From Paracamarosporium sp. OC-R06-R3 (Eukaryota; Ascomycota; Dothideomycetes; Pleosporales; Didymosphaeriaceae), in the NCBI GenBank assembly GCA_019828545.1, contig JACVRA010000161.1, forward strand, positions 310,001 through 374,000: a DNA stretch of 64,000 bases, given 5' to 3'. Every line of letters begins with the position of its first letter. Position 1 is the stretch's first letter. Of the stretch, positions 34,572 through 45,908 are shown one piece after another. The translations under genes and the position numbers were made by a program. Below the pieces are notes generated by a model. That model worked only from the letters and a program-made list of their open reading frames with translations. It made no database searches and had not been told where the DNA came from.

Positions 34572-34989
34572 TCAAACAGCGTCTTTCCTCTTTTCAACCG
34601 CCTTCTGATAAGCATCCAAGTTCACATTCCCAGCATCCCACACCGCAACCGCCTGCACGTGAATACCTTTCTCCTTGCCCCGGTCGACGTAGCCTATGAC
34701 ATTGATCCAAGACCCGACGTCAACCTCATGCCGCTTAACGGTCTCGAGCACAAGCTCGATATTCACATTTGCAAACCTTTTTGCACTGGAAGCCGGATAG
34801 TCGTGTTTTAACCGCAGCGTCGCCGTCTGCGTCACATAGTCCTCGACGCTGGATCGTATTAGTCTGCGTACATTGTAGAAGTGAATGACTATCACAAACA
34901 CACCAGCCTAGAAAGCGCACCTTTGTCCCCGGCGCACATCGGTCTAGCTCGCCCAGAAGCACCAGGTTCGAAGCAACAGGACCGTTCAT
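34572..34989 (-). CDS. TEN1: CST telomere complex subunit Ten1
   Basis: Two exons, 34904-34989 and 34572-34848, giving 120 residues. The junction restores the conserved GTKVRFLGC-VEDYVTQTA stretch. The rest of the OB fold follows: LRLKHDYPASSAKRFANVNI, VDVGSWINVIGYVDRG and IHVQAVAVWDAGNVNLDAYQ. Ten1 works with Stn1 and Cdc13/Ctc1 to cap telomeres and guide lagging-strand fill-in. Length and motifs match fungal Ten1. I chose the ATG at 34989 (MNGPVAS). An in-frame ATG at 35055 would add 22 residues of poor quality. Divergent from SNF7. Confidence 0.85.
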
Positions 34990-35378
34990 GACATGGTTGG
35001 TCTGCCTGCGAAGCACACAGCGCGTGGGGCATCCATCGTCGGCGACTCGATGCACCGACTCGACGCCAAGAAGGCACGTGCGTCTGCCCGCGCTAGCGCA
35101 ACGACATCATCGGGTGTGTACCAGGCCTCAACCTAGCACGCTCACGAGGCAGCACTCACCGTACACTTTCACTCACGCGCTTCTTTCCCGCCATCCTCTC
35201 GTCTCCCCCGTCCCTTCTAACAATTTCCCCAGGCCCAACGGCTCTTCCCTCCAAGCTCCGCTAGCCAGCCCTAATCGAACCCCGCCGCCCGCAACATAAA
35301 GCTGCAACGCAGGCAGCCCGACTCCACCCCGCAACCTCCGCACACGCAAACCCCTGCGCCGCACTCCCCACCGCAAAC
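34990..35378. promoter_or_regulatory. Divergent promoter region TEN1/SNF7
   Basis: 389 bp between start codons. The SNF7-side leader (35150-35378) is strongly pyrimidine/C-rich. No clear TATA box. Confidence 0.5.
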
Positions 35379-36203
35379 ATGTCTGGCTGGGGCCTGGGCT
35401 GGTTCGGCGGCGGCGCGCAGAAGAAAGAGGCGCCGAAGAAGGCCATCCTGCAGCTGCGCGGCCAACTCGAGATGCTCAACAAGCGGGAGAAGCACCTGCA
35501 GAACCAAATGGACGAGCAGGACGGGTTAGCAAGAAAATACGTGAACTCGAATAAAACCGGTGAGCCCATTCCACCCCCGTCCCTCATAAAAGAAGTGTTG
35601 GGGAGAGAATGGTAATGCTGATACATGTGATGTGCAGCCGCAAAAGCAGCCCTCAGACGAAAGAAGCAATTCGAGCACTCGCTCGAGCAAACACAGTCGC
35701 AGATCATGACGCTCGAGCGAGAGGTATATTCCATCGAGACGGCGAATATCAACAAGGAGACACTAGACGCGATGAAGAACGCCGGCCTAGCAATGAAGAA
35801 CATACACGCCGGCCTGACAATCGATAAGGTGGATAACGTTATGTATGTCCCTCTTTCTCCCCTCGAACCCCTCTCCTCTTGAGATACGCAAGCTGACCCA
35901 AGCAACAGGGAAGACCTCCGCGAACAGCACGCCATAGGCGACGAAATCAGCGAAGCGATAACATCCGGCGTGACGACCTCCGCCATCGACGACATCGATC
36001 TGGACGAGGAACTCGCAGAGCTGCAACAAGAGGCGCTAGACGAGCAGATGCTGAACACGGGCGCCGTCCCCGTAGGCGACAAAGTAGGCCGGCTGCCGCA
36101 GGCACCCCAGGCAGAAATTGCAAAGGGCAAGGCGCCGGCGAGAGTCGAAGAGGACGACGAGGAGGAGGAACTGCGGAAGCTGCAGGCCGAGATGGCGATG
36201 TGA
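35379..36203 (+). CDS. SNF7: ESCRT-III core subunit Snf7/Vps32
   Basis: Three exons, 35379-35559, 35638-35842 and 35909-36203, give 226 residues with closed phases. The N-terminus MSGWGLGWFGGGAQKKEAP is the amphipathic anchor. The basic helices follow (ILQLRGQLEMLNKREKHLQNQ, AAKAALRRKKQFEHSLEQ), then TLEREVYSIETANINKETLDAM, and a third-exon acidic half with a MIM-like C-terminus (EEELRKLQAEMA). Snf7 polymerises on endosomes to cut inward membrane buds for multivesicular bodies, and also serves in pH signalling and membrane repair. Length fits the family. Confidence 0.97.
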
Positions 36204-36905
36204 GGTGGGAGAGGGAGAGAGACGACGGCATGATATGCACAGGCATGAAACAGACGAACGAACGGCGTTTGGCGTGGCGAGCTTTGCTCTTTTTGTATTC
36301 CGTTAGCACCCATTCTCCGCATGGTTTGTATTCCGCGATTTAGACCTTTCTGCCCGAGAGCGTATAGGGAGGGGAGGGAAGGGAGGCGGATATACCTTGT
36401 GACCAATTCAGTTCGAATCGAATCTTCTACATGCCACACCGGTCCAGCCATGACATGCATACATCACATCAAACCACACGCCACACAACCTCATACTACC
36501 AGATATTCATTCATTCAATCCAGCGCGACTTGTCTATCTACCAACTAATCAACCAAACACCTCACATCTGCCTACCATATATGTACTATAAGCCATGCGA
36601 ATAAACTCAAGCCGCAACTAACTTTTCTTTCCGTACCTAGCGAGCCCTCCAATCTGGGTATCTATACTATTCTCGCAAAGCTCAGCCCGAAAGCGATAAA
36701 AACAAAACACCAAGTGCGCCACAAATCCATCCACCCATGCATGTCATGCCTCGTATAATGAACGCCTCTAAGGCTTTTAGAAGAATCTCGTATGAAGGGG
36801 AAAGCGAAAGAGCGGCGCAGCAACAGAGCAAAGCGACAACGGAGATCAAGCGTGTGATCGAGAGAGAAAACGGAAGGCTTGCCAGTTCAGGAACGAAGTC
36901 GGATG
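36204..36905. other. Convergent 3' region
   Basis: Shared 3' flanks of SNF7 and the forkhead gene. No gene; CA/CT-rich around 36430-36560. Confidence 0.55.
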
Positions 36906-39900
36906 CTAAATCGACTCGTTTGTTTGCGCTGGTGATGCTCCCGCTTTGGTAGCTTCTTCCGCGCCGCTGGCTGTGTCGGTGGGAGCCGAGGGTGCAGCTT
37001 CTCGAACGGGACGCGAGATGGGGGTTCCGTTTTGCACTGCAGGCGAGCCAGGTATCGGTGTTATCGGTTCAACACTTGGCCGCTGTGTCTGGACACTGGC
37101 GATCGCGGGATTAGGAGCAGGTACCGCTGGAGCGGCGTTAGAGGTCGTAGTCGATTGAGGTGCCTCGGCCATGGATGGTGCAAAATTGTGGGGCTGACTA
37201 GGAGTGGTCGTAGACGGAGGGTTGTTAGGTGCTATGTTCGCAGCTGCATCGGCCGCTGCTATTGCTGCCGTTGTTGTTGGCACCGGTGCTGCCTTCGTAG
37301 CCGAATCCGCTTGCGCCGTGGATGCAGTTGGCTGTGTGCCTTCTTCCTCCTTTACGGGCAAGGAGGCACCTCCACGAAGTTGTTCGAGCATGGGTATTGT
37401 CTTAATCGAGCCAAGAAGAGCGGCTTCAGCTGGCGTTAAGGTCGATTCCAATTCAGGTGTCACGAAGGCGCGAATGGCCTTGTTCGCTTTCTCCTCCTCT
37501 CCGGGCTCAATACGCGTCTGCAGGTAGACTGTCCGAAAGGCTTCCAGCTGGCGAATTAAATCCGGATTTGTTGATGGTGGATAACGGCCCGAGAGGTGCG
37601 GTGCGGATGCCTCATAGTACTGCTGAGCCTGGGCCCCTGTTGCCTGTTGCGTTGTCGATGTGGGTGCTGGCGTTGGGTGCGTCTTTGACGGCGGTCCCGC
37701 GGGTGGGTAGGGAGTGTACGGTGACGCTCCACTCGGCGGGCCATATGGACTCTGACCAGCGGTTGCAAAAGGAGAGGTATATGTGCCTGCTGAAGTGGGT
37801 GGTGCACTTGTGGGAAAGAGAACGCCGTATTGACCGCTTGGTGCTCCGTGGTTGCCAGGAGGAGGATGAGCACTCGGGGGGTAGGGCTGTGGCGGAAGTG
37901 CATTGGGCGGACTGCCGGCTGTGGCACCTCCAGCCCATGGCGAAGCGTAGGGTGATGGAGCCGGCGCTGTTGGAGGAGCAGCAGCAGCATTGCGAGCCAT
38001 ACTAGGTGGCAGGCGGGGTTGTGCCGCTTCGACCGGCGGCGGGCGTGGCGCACCATTTGGCGGCAAGCCTTGGGGTGGCATGCCTGGGTAGTAGCCTGGT
38101 TGCGCGTACGGAGAATAGCCAGTCGGCGGTGGGTAGTATGCCGGCCTTTGCGCATGGTTCACCTGCGGCGGACTGACTTGCCTCTTCCTACGTTCTTTCT
38201 CAATAGAAACATTAGAGTTGATCCTCCACATGTATCCTTTGCCTTCTTTGTCACCTTTGACAAAGGCATCATGTTGTCCAAGATTATGGCGCACACTAGA
38301 TTGCCAACCGCTTGTGGTTGTTTTGAACTTGTACCAAGGGTAGTTCTTCTCAATGTAATTGTAAATTTGCTGGAGGTTCATCTGACCACTGGGAGCCGAG
38401 GAGATTGCTTCGTGAATGAGTACGACATAATTCGACGTAGGCCGTTGAAGTTGTTCCTCGGTGTAGTCCTCAATGCGCATCTCAGGTGAAGGTGTGCGTG
38501 TAGGCTTGGCGGGTTTGTTTGCTTTCTTCTCGCCCAAGACGACGGTACCGTCGCCCTTTTCGGTCGTTTCGCGAATCTCATCTTCATCTCCAGCGTTCGA
38601 CTCTTTGCGGCGGGCGACTTTGGGCTTGACGATCGGCTGAGGAAGATCGGCAGGATCAATACCTGCCGCCCTGGCCTTCTCGATCTCTTTCCCTTGCTTA
38701 ATGAGTTGGGATCTTTGCCTCTTGGACATGACACCGTCTTTGGGAGGCCGTCCAGGTCCTTTCCTCTTACCCACATACGTCCCGATGAGACTCTGAGGAA
38801 GACCATACTGGGCACACATTTCTGGTGTAATAAGCCCATCGGGGTCGAGATCCTCAATGTTGACACCTGGCTGCGGTCGTCGTATAATGACCGGGCTTTC
38901 CGACTTTGGCTTCTCAACCGTATCGGCTGGTTCCTTGAGCGGGCTATTATTGTCCTTGGGCTCTTCTTTCGGAGTCACTTGGATTGGCTCTTTCACAGGA
39001 GTCTTTGCAGGTGCCTTGGTGGGCGCTTTTGTAGGCGCCTTGGTAGCCTTCGTCTTTTCCTTTTCCTTTGGCTTCTCTCTCTCCTTCTCTTTCGGCAGGT
39101 CTCTCTGCAGGTCCTTGGCCTTGACCTTGTTCTTCTTCAACGGAGGCTCTTCCGGAGTGGGTTCCCGAATCGCTTTTCGTTTGTGTGCCTTAGAAGGCTT
39201 CTCAGGGCGATGTTTCTTCTTGAGCTTGATCTTGAGGCTCGGCTTCGGTGGTGGCATAGGGCTGTACGCTTCGTCTTCGTCAACGTCGTCCATGTCTTCA
39301 TCTACACCGATCATGTCTTCTTCCGATTCAAAGTCACTGCCGACGGGGTAATGGTAGACATGGCGGGGGTTGACGCTCTGGTCTTCACTCGCAGAGTCGT
39401 CTATGTCCTCGCTTTCTCCGCGACCGTTTTCGAAACTGAAACTCATAGGCCGCGACTGCGAACCAGACTCCTGGCGGTTGCGTTGTTCTTCCGTGAGCGC
39501 AATGTCGGGCAGGAAGAAAGTCATCTCGACCATGCCAATGATGATGGTATCACCGTGGCTCAGCTCGACATTGGCGCCCTTTGCCAGAAATCTGTCTTCG
39601 TGATATAGGCCGTTAGAGCCCATAACCGCGAGGCAGAAGTTACCGGTGTCAAAGTCATAGTATATCTTTGCATGCTGACGGCTGATACCCTTGGGACCCT
39701 TGAGACCGGTGCGATCAGTGATGTGCTGTGGATGGATAGGCACTAGCGGACAATCATTGGGATCTTCGGGCACCTGGTTGTCAATCTGATATGGAATCTC
39801 TGGCAGAGCTTGCATGAGCATCTCCTGCGGCGCATGATCTACGTTGTGGGTTGAATCGGCGGCTTGGGCATTGGAGCCGGAGCTGTGTGACTGCGAGGCG

Positions 39901-41016
39901 ACGCTCTGGCAGCGCTGCTGGTAGTCCATAGGCATCATCTCTATGGGCGCGGTGACGATACCACCGGCCTCGCTGATGACGCTCCGCGCGCCTGCCCGCT
40001 TCCGTTTTCGGCCGCCGTTGAGCAAGGCTTGGGCGCGCTGCTGCTCGCCCTTTGCCTTGAGCTGCTCGACCTTGGCAAGTCGACGCATGTCCTTGTGCGC
40101 GAGCTGCACATTGCGGCCAAGGACGATCTGGTACGTGTGCATGTAGTAGGAGCCGTCATCGAAGCGCAGGCGCGCAAAGGCGCTCAGTCGCTGCTCGGCG
40201 GGGGCGGCGCTCGCATAGCTGGGCTCGAAGGGCATGCCGGGGTCGACCATGGGGTAGTCGGCGGCGAGCGGCATGGGGTCCAAGGGCATGTTGGGGCCGA
40301 TGGAGATGGGGGCGTCGAGGCTGGGGAAGGGCGCGGCCGCAGCCATGGCGTCCTGGCCGTTCAGGTCGGCGGAAGCGGTGGGCTTGGTGGCAGCTGCCAT
40401 GTCCGGCAGCTGGAGCGGCATGGAGGCAGGCGCGCTGGGCGGCGCATCGGGAGTTGTGACTTCCATGCTGGCGGTGGAGGTGGAAGGTGCGATCGGGGCG
40501 GACTCGTCGGCGACATTGTGAGGAGCGGACGCATCTGCAGTGGGCGCGACGCCGGAGTTCACGAGCATGCTGCCGGCGCCATGGCTGGGGGAGCCTGCGA
40601 GGTCGAGGGAGGTGCTGGTGGAGGTGATGCGGGCGTGGGCTTCTGCGCGCCGTTAGCATCCATGGCATTTGCCCGAGGTCCTCCGCCAGCCGCAGCGTCG
40701 CGTCGAGACACATACCAAAGTACGCCGGCGTGTAGCCCTCGAATGTCGGCCACTGGAGCACGCGCGGCCAAGGGAGAAGAGTCCGGTCGCTGTCGGGCTC
40801 GTTGTCGTTGTCGTTGTCGTTGTCGCTGTTGTCGGGCGTCTGCCGCGGGTTCGTCGTCAAGGTTAGCCGCTGAGCAGCAGCAGAGGCTTCCGGTCGCAGG
40901 CCTATCGGCGCCGTCAGCGCACGTGCACGAGCCGCTTGCTGTGCGGCCTGCCACGACCACGACTCGCGCATATCCCACATCGCCATATCCGTCGACGAAG
41001 GCCGTCCCAGTGGCAT
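36906..41016 (-). CDS. FHA-forkhead transcription factor, Fhl1-like
   Basis: Two exons, 40716-41016 and 36906-40642, joined over a 73-nt intron (TTTG/GTATGT, GCGCAG), giving about 1345 residues. The junction makes FEGYTPAYF-EAHARITSTS continuous with the main frame, so the gene starts 126 residues before the first Met of the large exon. An FHA domain lies at about residues 255-480 and is split by a basic insertion: ARLRFDDGSYYMHTYQIVLGR, then GISRQHAKIYYDFDTGNFCL, then HGDTIIIGMVEMTFFLP. The forkhead is at about 834-920: NYVVLIHEAISSAPSG, YPWYKFKTTTSGWQSSVRHN and KGYMWRIN. Acidic, Lys/Pro-rich and Pro/Gln/Ala-rich stretches surround them. Yeast Fhl1 controls ribosomal-protein genes, and this is the inferred role. 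First-exon start is uncertain. Confidence 0.9.
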
Positions 41017-41167
41017 ACCGCCAGAGTGGGGGGGTTGCGAGCGTCGGCATGCTACCTCTCGAGGGTTGAGCGCCCGTTGCAAAGTCTGGTCGTTGAGCGC
41101 ATAGCTCCCATGGTTGCTTGCCTCCACTGAAAATTCGCACCTCACTTTTCGCGCGCATCAGGCCATC
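41017..41167. promoter_or_regulatory. Very short divergent promoter, forkhead/2OG oxygenase
   Basis: Only 151 bp separate the start codons of two divergent genes, so leaders or promoters probably overlap. Confidence 0.45.
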
Positions 41168-41950
41168 ATGGGGCCTAAAAAGAAGAACAACAACAAGAAT
41201 GAATTGCCGGCGCAGAAGTCCTCAGCTTCTACTGATATACCAAACTGGCCAGCCTTCGCACCGCTCATTCCCGAGTCTGATCTCTCGCTGCACGAAGCCC
41301 TTGCCGGCCAAATCGTGACGATACCAAACTTCTTCACCGCCACCCTGTCCAAGACTTACGTATCCTTCCTGTCATCCCTCCCGCTTGCCACGACGCCCGG
41401 CAAGCCCAAAAAGGGCGACGCCGTCCGCGTAAATGATCGCTTCCAGATTGACGACCCAGCATTTGCCGAAAGGCTCTGGAGCAGTACCTCCTTGAAGAGT
41501 CTCGTGCTTGGGACTGCGGAAAATGATGGACTTGGCATGAGCGAGGCACAACGGAGAGAGCTCTGGGGCGGCGAGGTCGTCGGCTTAAACCCGAATATCC
41601 GCATCTATCGGTATTCGAAAGGTCAATTCTTTGACCAGCACTACGATGACTCAAATAATGTCACTCTGCCTGGCAGTCCCTCCGTGCCTGCCCGGACTAC
41701 GTGGACTCTGTTGCTCTATCTTACTTCGCCTGCGACGGGGTGCATCGGAGGCGAGACAGTCTTCTATCCTGAACCTGAGATGGGAAAGAAGAAGAGCAAA
41801 GAACCGCCACCTGAACCTTTTGTTGCGGAGCTTGAAGTTGGATTGGCGCTATTGCATCGCCATGGTGCGCAGTGTATGTTGCATGAGGGCCGTGAGGTCT
41901 TGCAGGGCGAGAAATGGGTCATCCGGAGTGATCTCTGCGTCAAGCGCTGA
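41168..41950 (+). CDS. 2-oxoglutarate/Fe(II) dioxygenase, prolyl-4-hydroxylase-like
   Basis: Intact 260-residue frame without introns; ATG in the context ATCATGG. The double-stranded beta-helix core is visible: IRIYRYSKGQFFDQHYDD with iron ligands His158 and Asp160, then WTLLLYLTSPATGCIGGETVFY. The distal His239 sits in CMLHEGREV, and Arg253 in KWVIRSDL would bind 2-oxoglutarate. The N-terminus is Lys/Asn-rich (KKKNNNKNE), suggesting nuclear or cytosolic location, and there is no signal peptide. Substrate unknown; related fungal proteins are annotated as P4Hc-domain oxidoreductases. A basic loop (GKKKSKEPPPEP) interrupts the core. Confidence 0.9.
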   Translation: MGPKKKNNNKNELPAQKSSASTDIPNWPAFAPLIPESDLSLHEALAGQIVTIPNFFTATLSKTYVSFLSSLPLATTPGKPKKGDAVRVNDRFQIDDPAFAERLWSSTSLKSLVLGTAENDGLGMSEAQRRELWGGEVVGLNPNIRIYRYSKGQFFDQHYDDSNNVTLPGSPSVPARTTWTLLLYLTSPATGCIGGETVFYPEPEMGKKKSKEPPPEPFVAELEVGLALLHRHGAQCMLHEGREVLQGEKWVIRSDLCVKR

Positions 41951-43217
41951 ATGTATGAACAGCATGGAGGCCTGATCTACGTCCTGGGCCGTTTCCAAGG
42001 TTTCATTACGATCCAGAAGGCTTTGACTACATAAGGTCTAGATGTACTACCATCCAGCTCGCCCTATCTCACGGGCTGCCAACACCTGGACTTGAACAAT
42101 TCTGGCGATACCCAAGCATTGTAGCGCAGTCTATAGTGTAGATGTCGATGACCATCTCAATACCCACTTCCGGTATAATCAAGGTCGTTGCGTATTAAGA
42201 GTACCGAAGGGCCAAATCGACAATGAGTTGGCTGATCGCTGCAGGAGAATACGACGGCGTCAGGTTTTCCATTTGGTTCGACAATCGTTATGCAAAGGTC
42301 TTTGAGGAGCGCAGCATGCCCAAGTACCCCGGACTTGCTGCGCAAAACGATGAGTACAACGGGTGCATTGTACTCGGTTGGGGCAAAGAACGGCAAAATC
42401 AAGTAAAGCACAGTGAAAAGGACAAGGTCCAACAGCTGCTAGAACAAAGCCGATTATCCTAACAGACATAATCAGACATACTATAGATCGCACACCTGAA
42501 GTCGTGATGGTGTCTGTCAAATATAGTTGTACAAGTCAGCATTCAAACTCCATGGCTTATATCCCATCCAGACCGGCCGCTTCTCCTCGCCTCCAGTGCC
42601 CTTGACACCAAGACTTCTTGAAAAACCTTGTACAATTCTATCCGCTGCTCCGGACCTCGCACTCATGTTACACGACAAACACGAACAGCAAACGTGCAGC
42701 GTAGCACGAACAATACGATATCAGACCGTGTCGAGAACTACAAGCAGAAAAGATGTTCATTGGACAGTATGTGTGTAATTTATGGCTATTTCCATTCCCG
42801 AAGAGTCCCAACCGGCAAATGGAAGCCTACCCGCTGGTTCCCGGGTATATTGAAACCTCAATGAATGCCTCGCCTCAAGTGCGACCCTATCCAATATGCT
42901 ATATATGTCGCGCAGCAGGACCATAGCAGCGTATAGATGAGCCCTGCGTATGTCCTGTAACATAACCCGCCTGTATGGCTGGAGGCCACTCAATTGGGGC
43001 TACTATCTTGCCAGAATGGGAATCGCAACCGCTGATCCATTTTTCTTCTCTTGGGTTGCATGGGATGGGAAAGTGTAACCTGGACTGCATTGATTGCAGG
43101 AGAAGCGTATGCCTTTAAAAGGGAGCGATGGCCTTATCCCACCGTCCGACAACTCTAGCGTAACTCCACAACGCATTGTCCAGAAGTTGCGTGCAAGTCA
43201 AGAGCATAGAATCCACC
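41951..43217. other. Intergenic stretch, about 1.3 kb
   Basis: One small plus-strand frame at 42223-42462 (79 residues, with DGVRFSIWFDNRYAKVFEE) looks protein-like but has no recognised family or further exon. I leave it uncalled. Nothing else seen. Confidence 0.5.
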
Positions 43218-44407
43218 ATGCTCGCACAGTTCAGTGTGATCGCAACCCTTCTGGGGAGCCTGGCCAACGGCCTCCCAACCAATGACCTCCCACTTTCTCC
43301 GTCCATTGTCACCTCTCGTATCAGCCCGTCTTCGCGACAAGCTCCTAAGTATTGGACTCCACCTATGAAATCAGACATACAGTTCATCCTCACCGGTATA
43401 CCTGATGTCGACGACAACTACATCAAACCCAACACAGGCATCTACGAGATCGACATGTTCTGGACACCCGCGGAGACGGTCTCCAAGATGAAAGAACTCG
43501 GACAACGCACGATATGCTACTTCAGCGCCGCGACAGCAGAATCATGGAGATCAGACTACAAAGAATTCGACAAGAAGGACTTGGGCTTGGAATTGCCGGA
43601 CTGGCCCGGAGAAAGGTACCTCGACATCAGACGGGACAACGTCCTCAAAGTGATCAAAAAGCGGATCGACCTAGCCGTAGAAAGAGGCTGTGATGCCATT
43701 GAGCCCGACAACGTTGGTCCGTCCCACTTCCTCACCCCCCTACTTCCGTCCATTCCATACTAACGCCCGCAGACGTCTACTCCAACGACAACGGCTTCAA
43801 GCCCGCCATCCTCCCCAGCGACACCGTCGCCTACCTACACAAGATCTCCGACTACGCCCGCTCAAAGGGCATGTCAGTCGGGATAAAAAACTGCATCGAG
43901 ATTTTAGGCGACATCTTCGACGACGTCGACTTCGCCATCTCCGAAGAATGCGTGCAGTACCTGAACTGCACCGTGTACAGCAACTTCACGACGGCGCCTC
44001 GCCCCTCCACAATCGGGAAGCCCGTCTTCGAAGTCGAGTACGTAAACTACACGTACAACGGCGGCTGGTCTGACGACGGCGTCGCGCTCGACCCGTCCAA
44101 GTTCCGCACTAACAATGTGAATTTCCCCGGCCTCACGAATGAGAAGTTGAGGAGGAAGTTGTGTAATTTGGATGAGGATGGGGTTACGCTGGAGAAGCCG
44201 TATCTTAAGATTAATACGGTTATTAAGACGTTGGAGTTGGATGGGTTTGCGATGTTTTGTGATGGGAGGGTGGAGAAGACGAATACGAAGGATGTTGAGG
44301 GGCAGAGGGGGAAGAGGAGTGTCGATGACAGGGTTGGGAGGAATAGGAGGAGTTGGTCTAGGGAGAGTATGTGGAGGAAGATGGGTGGGAGGCCGGTGGA
44401 TCCGTGA
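43218..44407 (+). CDS. Secreted GH114 endo-alpha-1,4-polygalactosaminidase-like enzyme
   Basis: Two exons, 43218-43716 and 43773-44407, with a 56-nt intron (GTCCGT donor, CTAAC branch) give 377 residues. Residues 1-18 are a signal peptide (MLAQFSVIATLLGSLANG). GH114 signatures follow: IYEIDMFWTPAETVSKMKELG, RTICYFSAATAESWRSDY, LPDWPGERYLDIRRDNVLKV, GCDAIEPDNVDVYSNDNGF and MSVGIKNCIEI. In this family such acids form the active site of a TIM barrel that cuts galactosaminogalactan-type polymers. The last 70 residues are basic and low in homology. From about 44130 on, third positions switch from C to G/T. Confidence 0.88.
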
Positions 44408-44974
44408 GGGTTGGTGGCGGGGGAGGGGGTGTAGATTGGAGGTCGTATCTTTAGCTTCGGTATATAAATTGAATTGGCTTAACGCAGAGAATGAGTTCTG
44501 TTGACGGGATGGTGTTGGGATGTCTCGGGGTTGTGACGTCTACATAGCACTTTTGTTGATGTATAGCATTGACAGTCTTCTTTGACCTGATGAGCAAATG
44601 CCATTATCTTATGTCTCCAAAGTCTAGCTCGATTAAATCAATGCTTCTTCATGTTTAGAAGTTTTTACTATATATTCTCCTATACCAGCTACACAAGGTT
44701 AGTCGAGTCTATCCAGTGACACAGGAGCAAAACCTACCAGTCCACCGTAATGCCACCAGGGAGTACTTTACTTAACGCATGGATTCATACCTAAGCCAGT
44801 GAGCCTACTCTAGAATCCTATATCATCATATGCCGTACGAACTAAGGATTCTCGGCCGAGATAAACGCCAAATTTGTAGCCAAATATTTTTTTCATTGCC
44901 TTACAGCGACCTTAGTAAATACAAACGAAGCGGAGGTATATACACCTTTCCAATCGCACAAACCCCCTAACCAC
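44408..44974. other. Convergent 3' region
   Basis: 3' flanks of the GH114 and UstYa-like genes. No gene seen. Confidence 0.55.
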
Positions 44975-45908
44975 CTAGAAAATCTCCTGGTCGTCATAAG
45001 CCCTCACACTCTCCAGCCTCTTCCGCACCTCCACAGGATCCCTGCACACATGCTTGCTGTCCCAACCATCACTCCCACCATTATGGTCGGGGAACGTGGT
45101 CTCCAAGCCCTCTAAGCTCATATCCGCGCTGCACAAGATGGCTTGTCGCATGTAGTCAAAGCAGTGGATCATGTGCCAGTGGTGGTCCTCGGGCATGGAT
45201 GTGATGTCCCAGAGAGAGTGGTTGGACGACATGGCGGAGTAGACTTCTACGATTGCGAACAGGCAGTGGAGTTGGTGAGTCATGGATGTTGTGAAGACAG
45301 TTTGGTTGGGCCATACGATTGGGGTGGGGAGGTCGTGGTAGTTTTCTGGGTCCGGGATGGATTGGAAGCCCATACCCTCTGTAGAGAAGGTTAGTTTATT
45401 GATGGGAAAATCAAAGGAAGAACGACGTACTAGGCATAAGCTCGTTCCACGCATGCAGGGTCTCGGGCTTGAAAAAATCTGCGGTGTTCATGGGCGCGAA
45501 CGTCTGGTTGATTTGGAACTTCGTGACTTGGGTAGGAACTGCGCCTTGTTAACGCCGAATCGATGGTTTCTTTAATGGCCACATACTGTGAGGTCCCCAT
45601 CCCGTCACGTCGCCTCCTACTTCCGACGCGCTGCTACTCCTCTTGCTTCCCAGACCAAGCTGTCGCAGCATCCCTTGATCTTTTGCCAGTAGCGCTACCA
45701 TCACGAGCTGCAGCCCAATAACCACAAACCACCGCGACGCTTTCAGTATGCCAACGCACGCATTTCTTTTCGACCTTCGCCCTCTGGTATATGTCTCTGT
45801 CGCCCACTGCTTCTCCATGCCAACCAATGATTCTACCTCAGTCGAAGAATCGTCATCATGGTGGTCCCCTGCAGGAACATTCTTATATTGATGCTGCGGC
45901 TCCATCAT
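44975..45908 (-). CDS. UstYa-like oxidase (DUF3328), copy A
   Basis: Three exons, 45587-45908, 45431-45538 and 44975-45378, give 277 residues with closed phases. The cytosolic N-terminus is followed by one transmembrane helix (WFVVIGLQLVMVALLA). The middle exon gives TKFQINQTFAPMNTADFFKP and TLHAWNELMP-KGMGF across the next junction, typical of the family. Both metal-binding motifs are intact: H-x2-H-C in MTHQLHCLF and HCFDYMRQAILC. UstYa-type proteins are copper-dependent oxidases that cyclise, chlorinate or otherwise oxidise peptides and small molecules in fungal RiPP and other secondary-metabolite pathways. It lies 7-8 kb from the repeat-precursor gene. Linkage to that pathway is inference. 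Confidence 0.9.

Noticed and set aside
35261..36460. Long minus-strand frame (399 codons) across SNF7
   Set aside because: Antisense to a clear three-exon SNF7 gene; Ser/Pro/Arg-rich shadow composition and no domain.
38694..39608. Plus-strand frame of 304 codons
   Set aside because: Antisense shadow of the forkhead gene; Leu/Arg/Phe-rich, no family.
40029..41069. Plus-strand frame of 346 codons rich in Gly and Arg
   Set aside because: Antisense to the GC-rich 5' part of the forkhead gene, where stops are rare by composition.
40559..41158. Alternative minus-strand frame starting MRAKSEV, suggesting a frameshift upstream of the forkhead gene
   Set aside because: A GT-AG intron (40643-40715) joins another frame cleanly to the main exon, so no frameshift is needed.
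42223..42462. Small plus-strand protein of 79 residues
   Set aside because: Plausible composition but no homology known to me, no extra exon and weak context.
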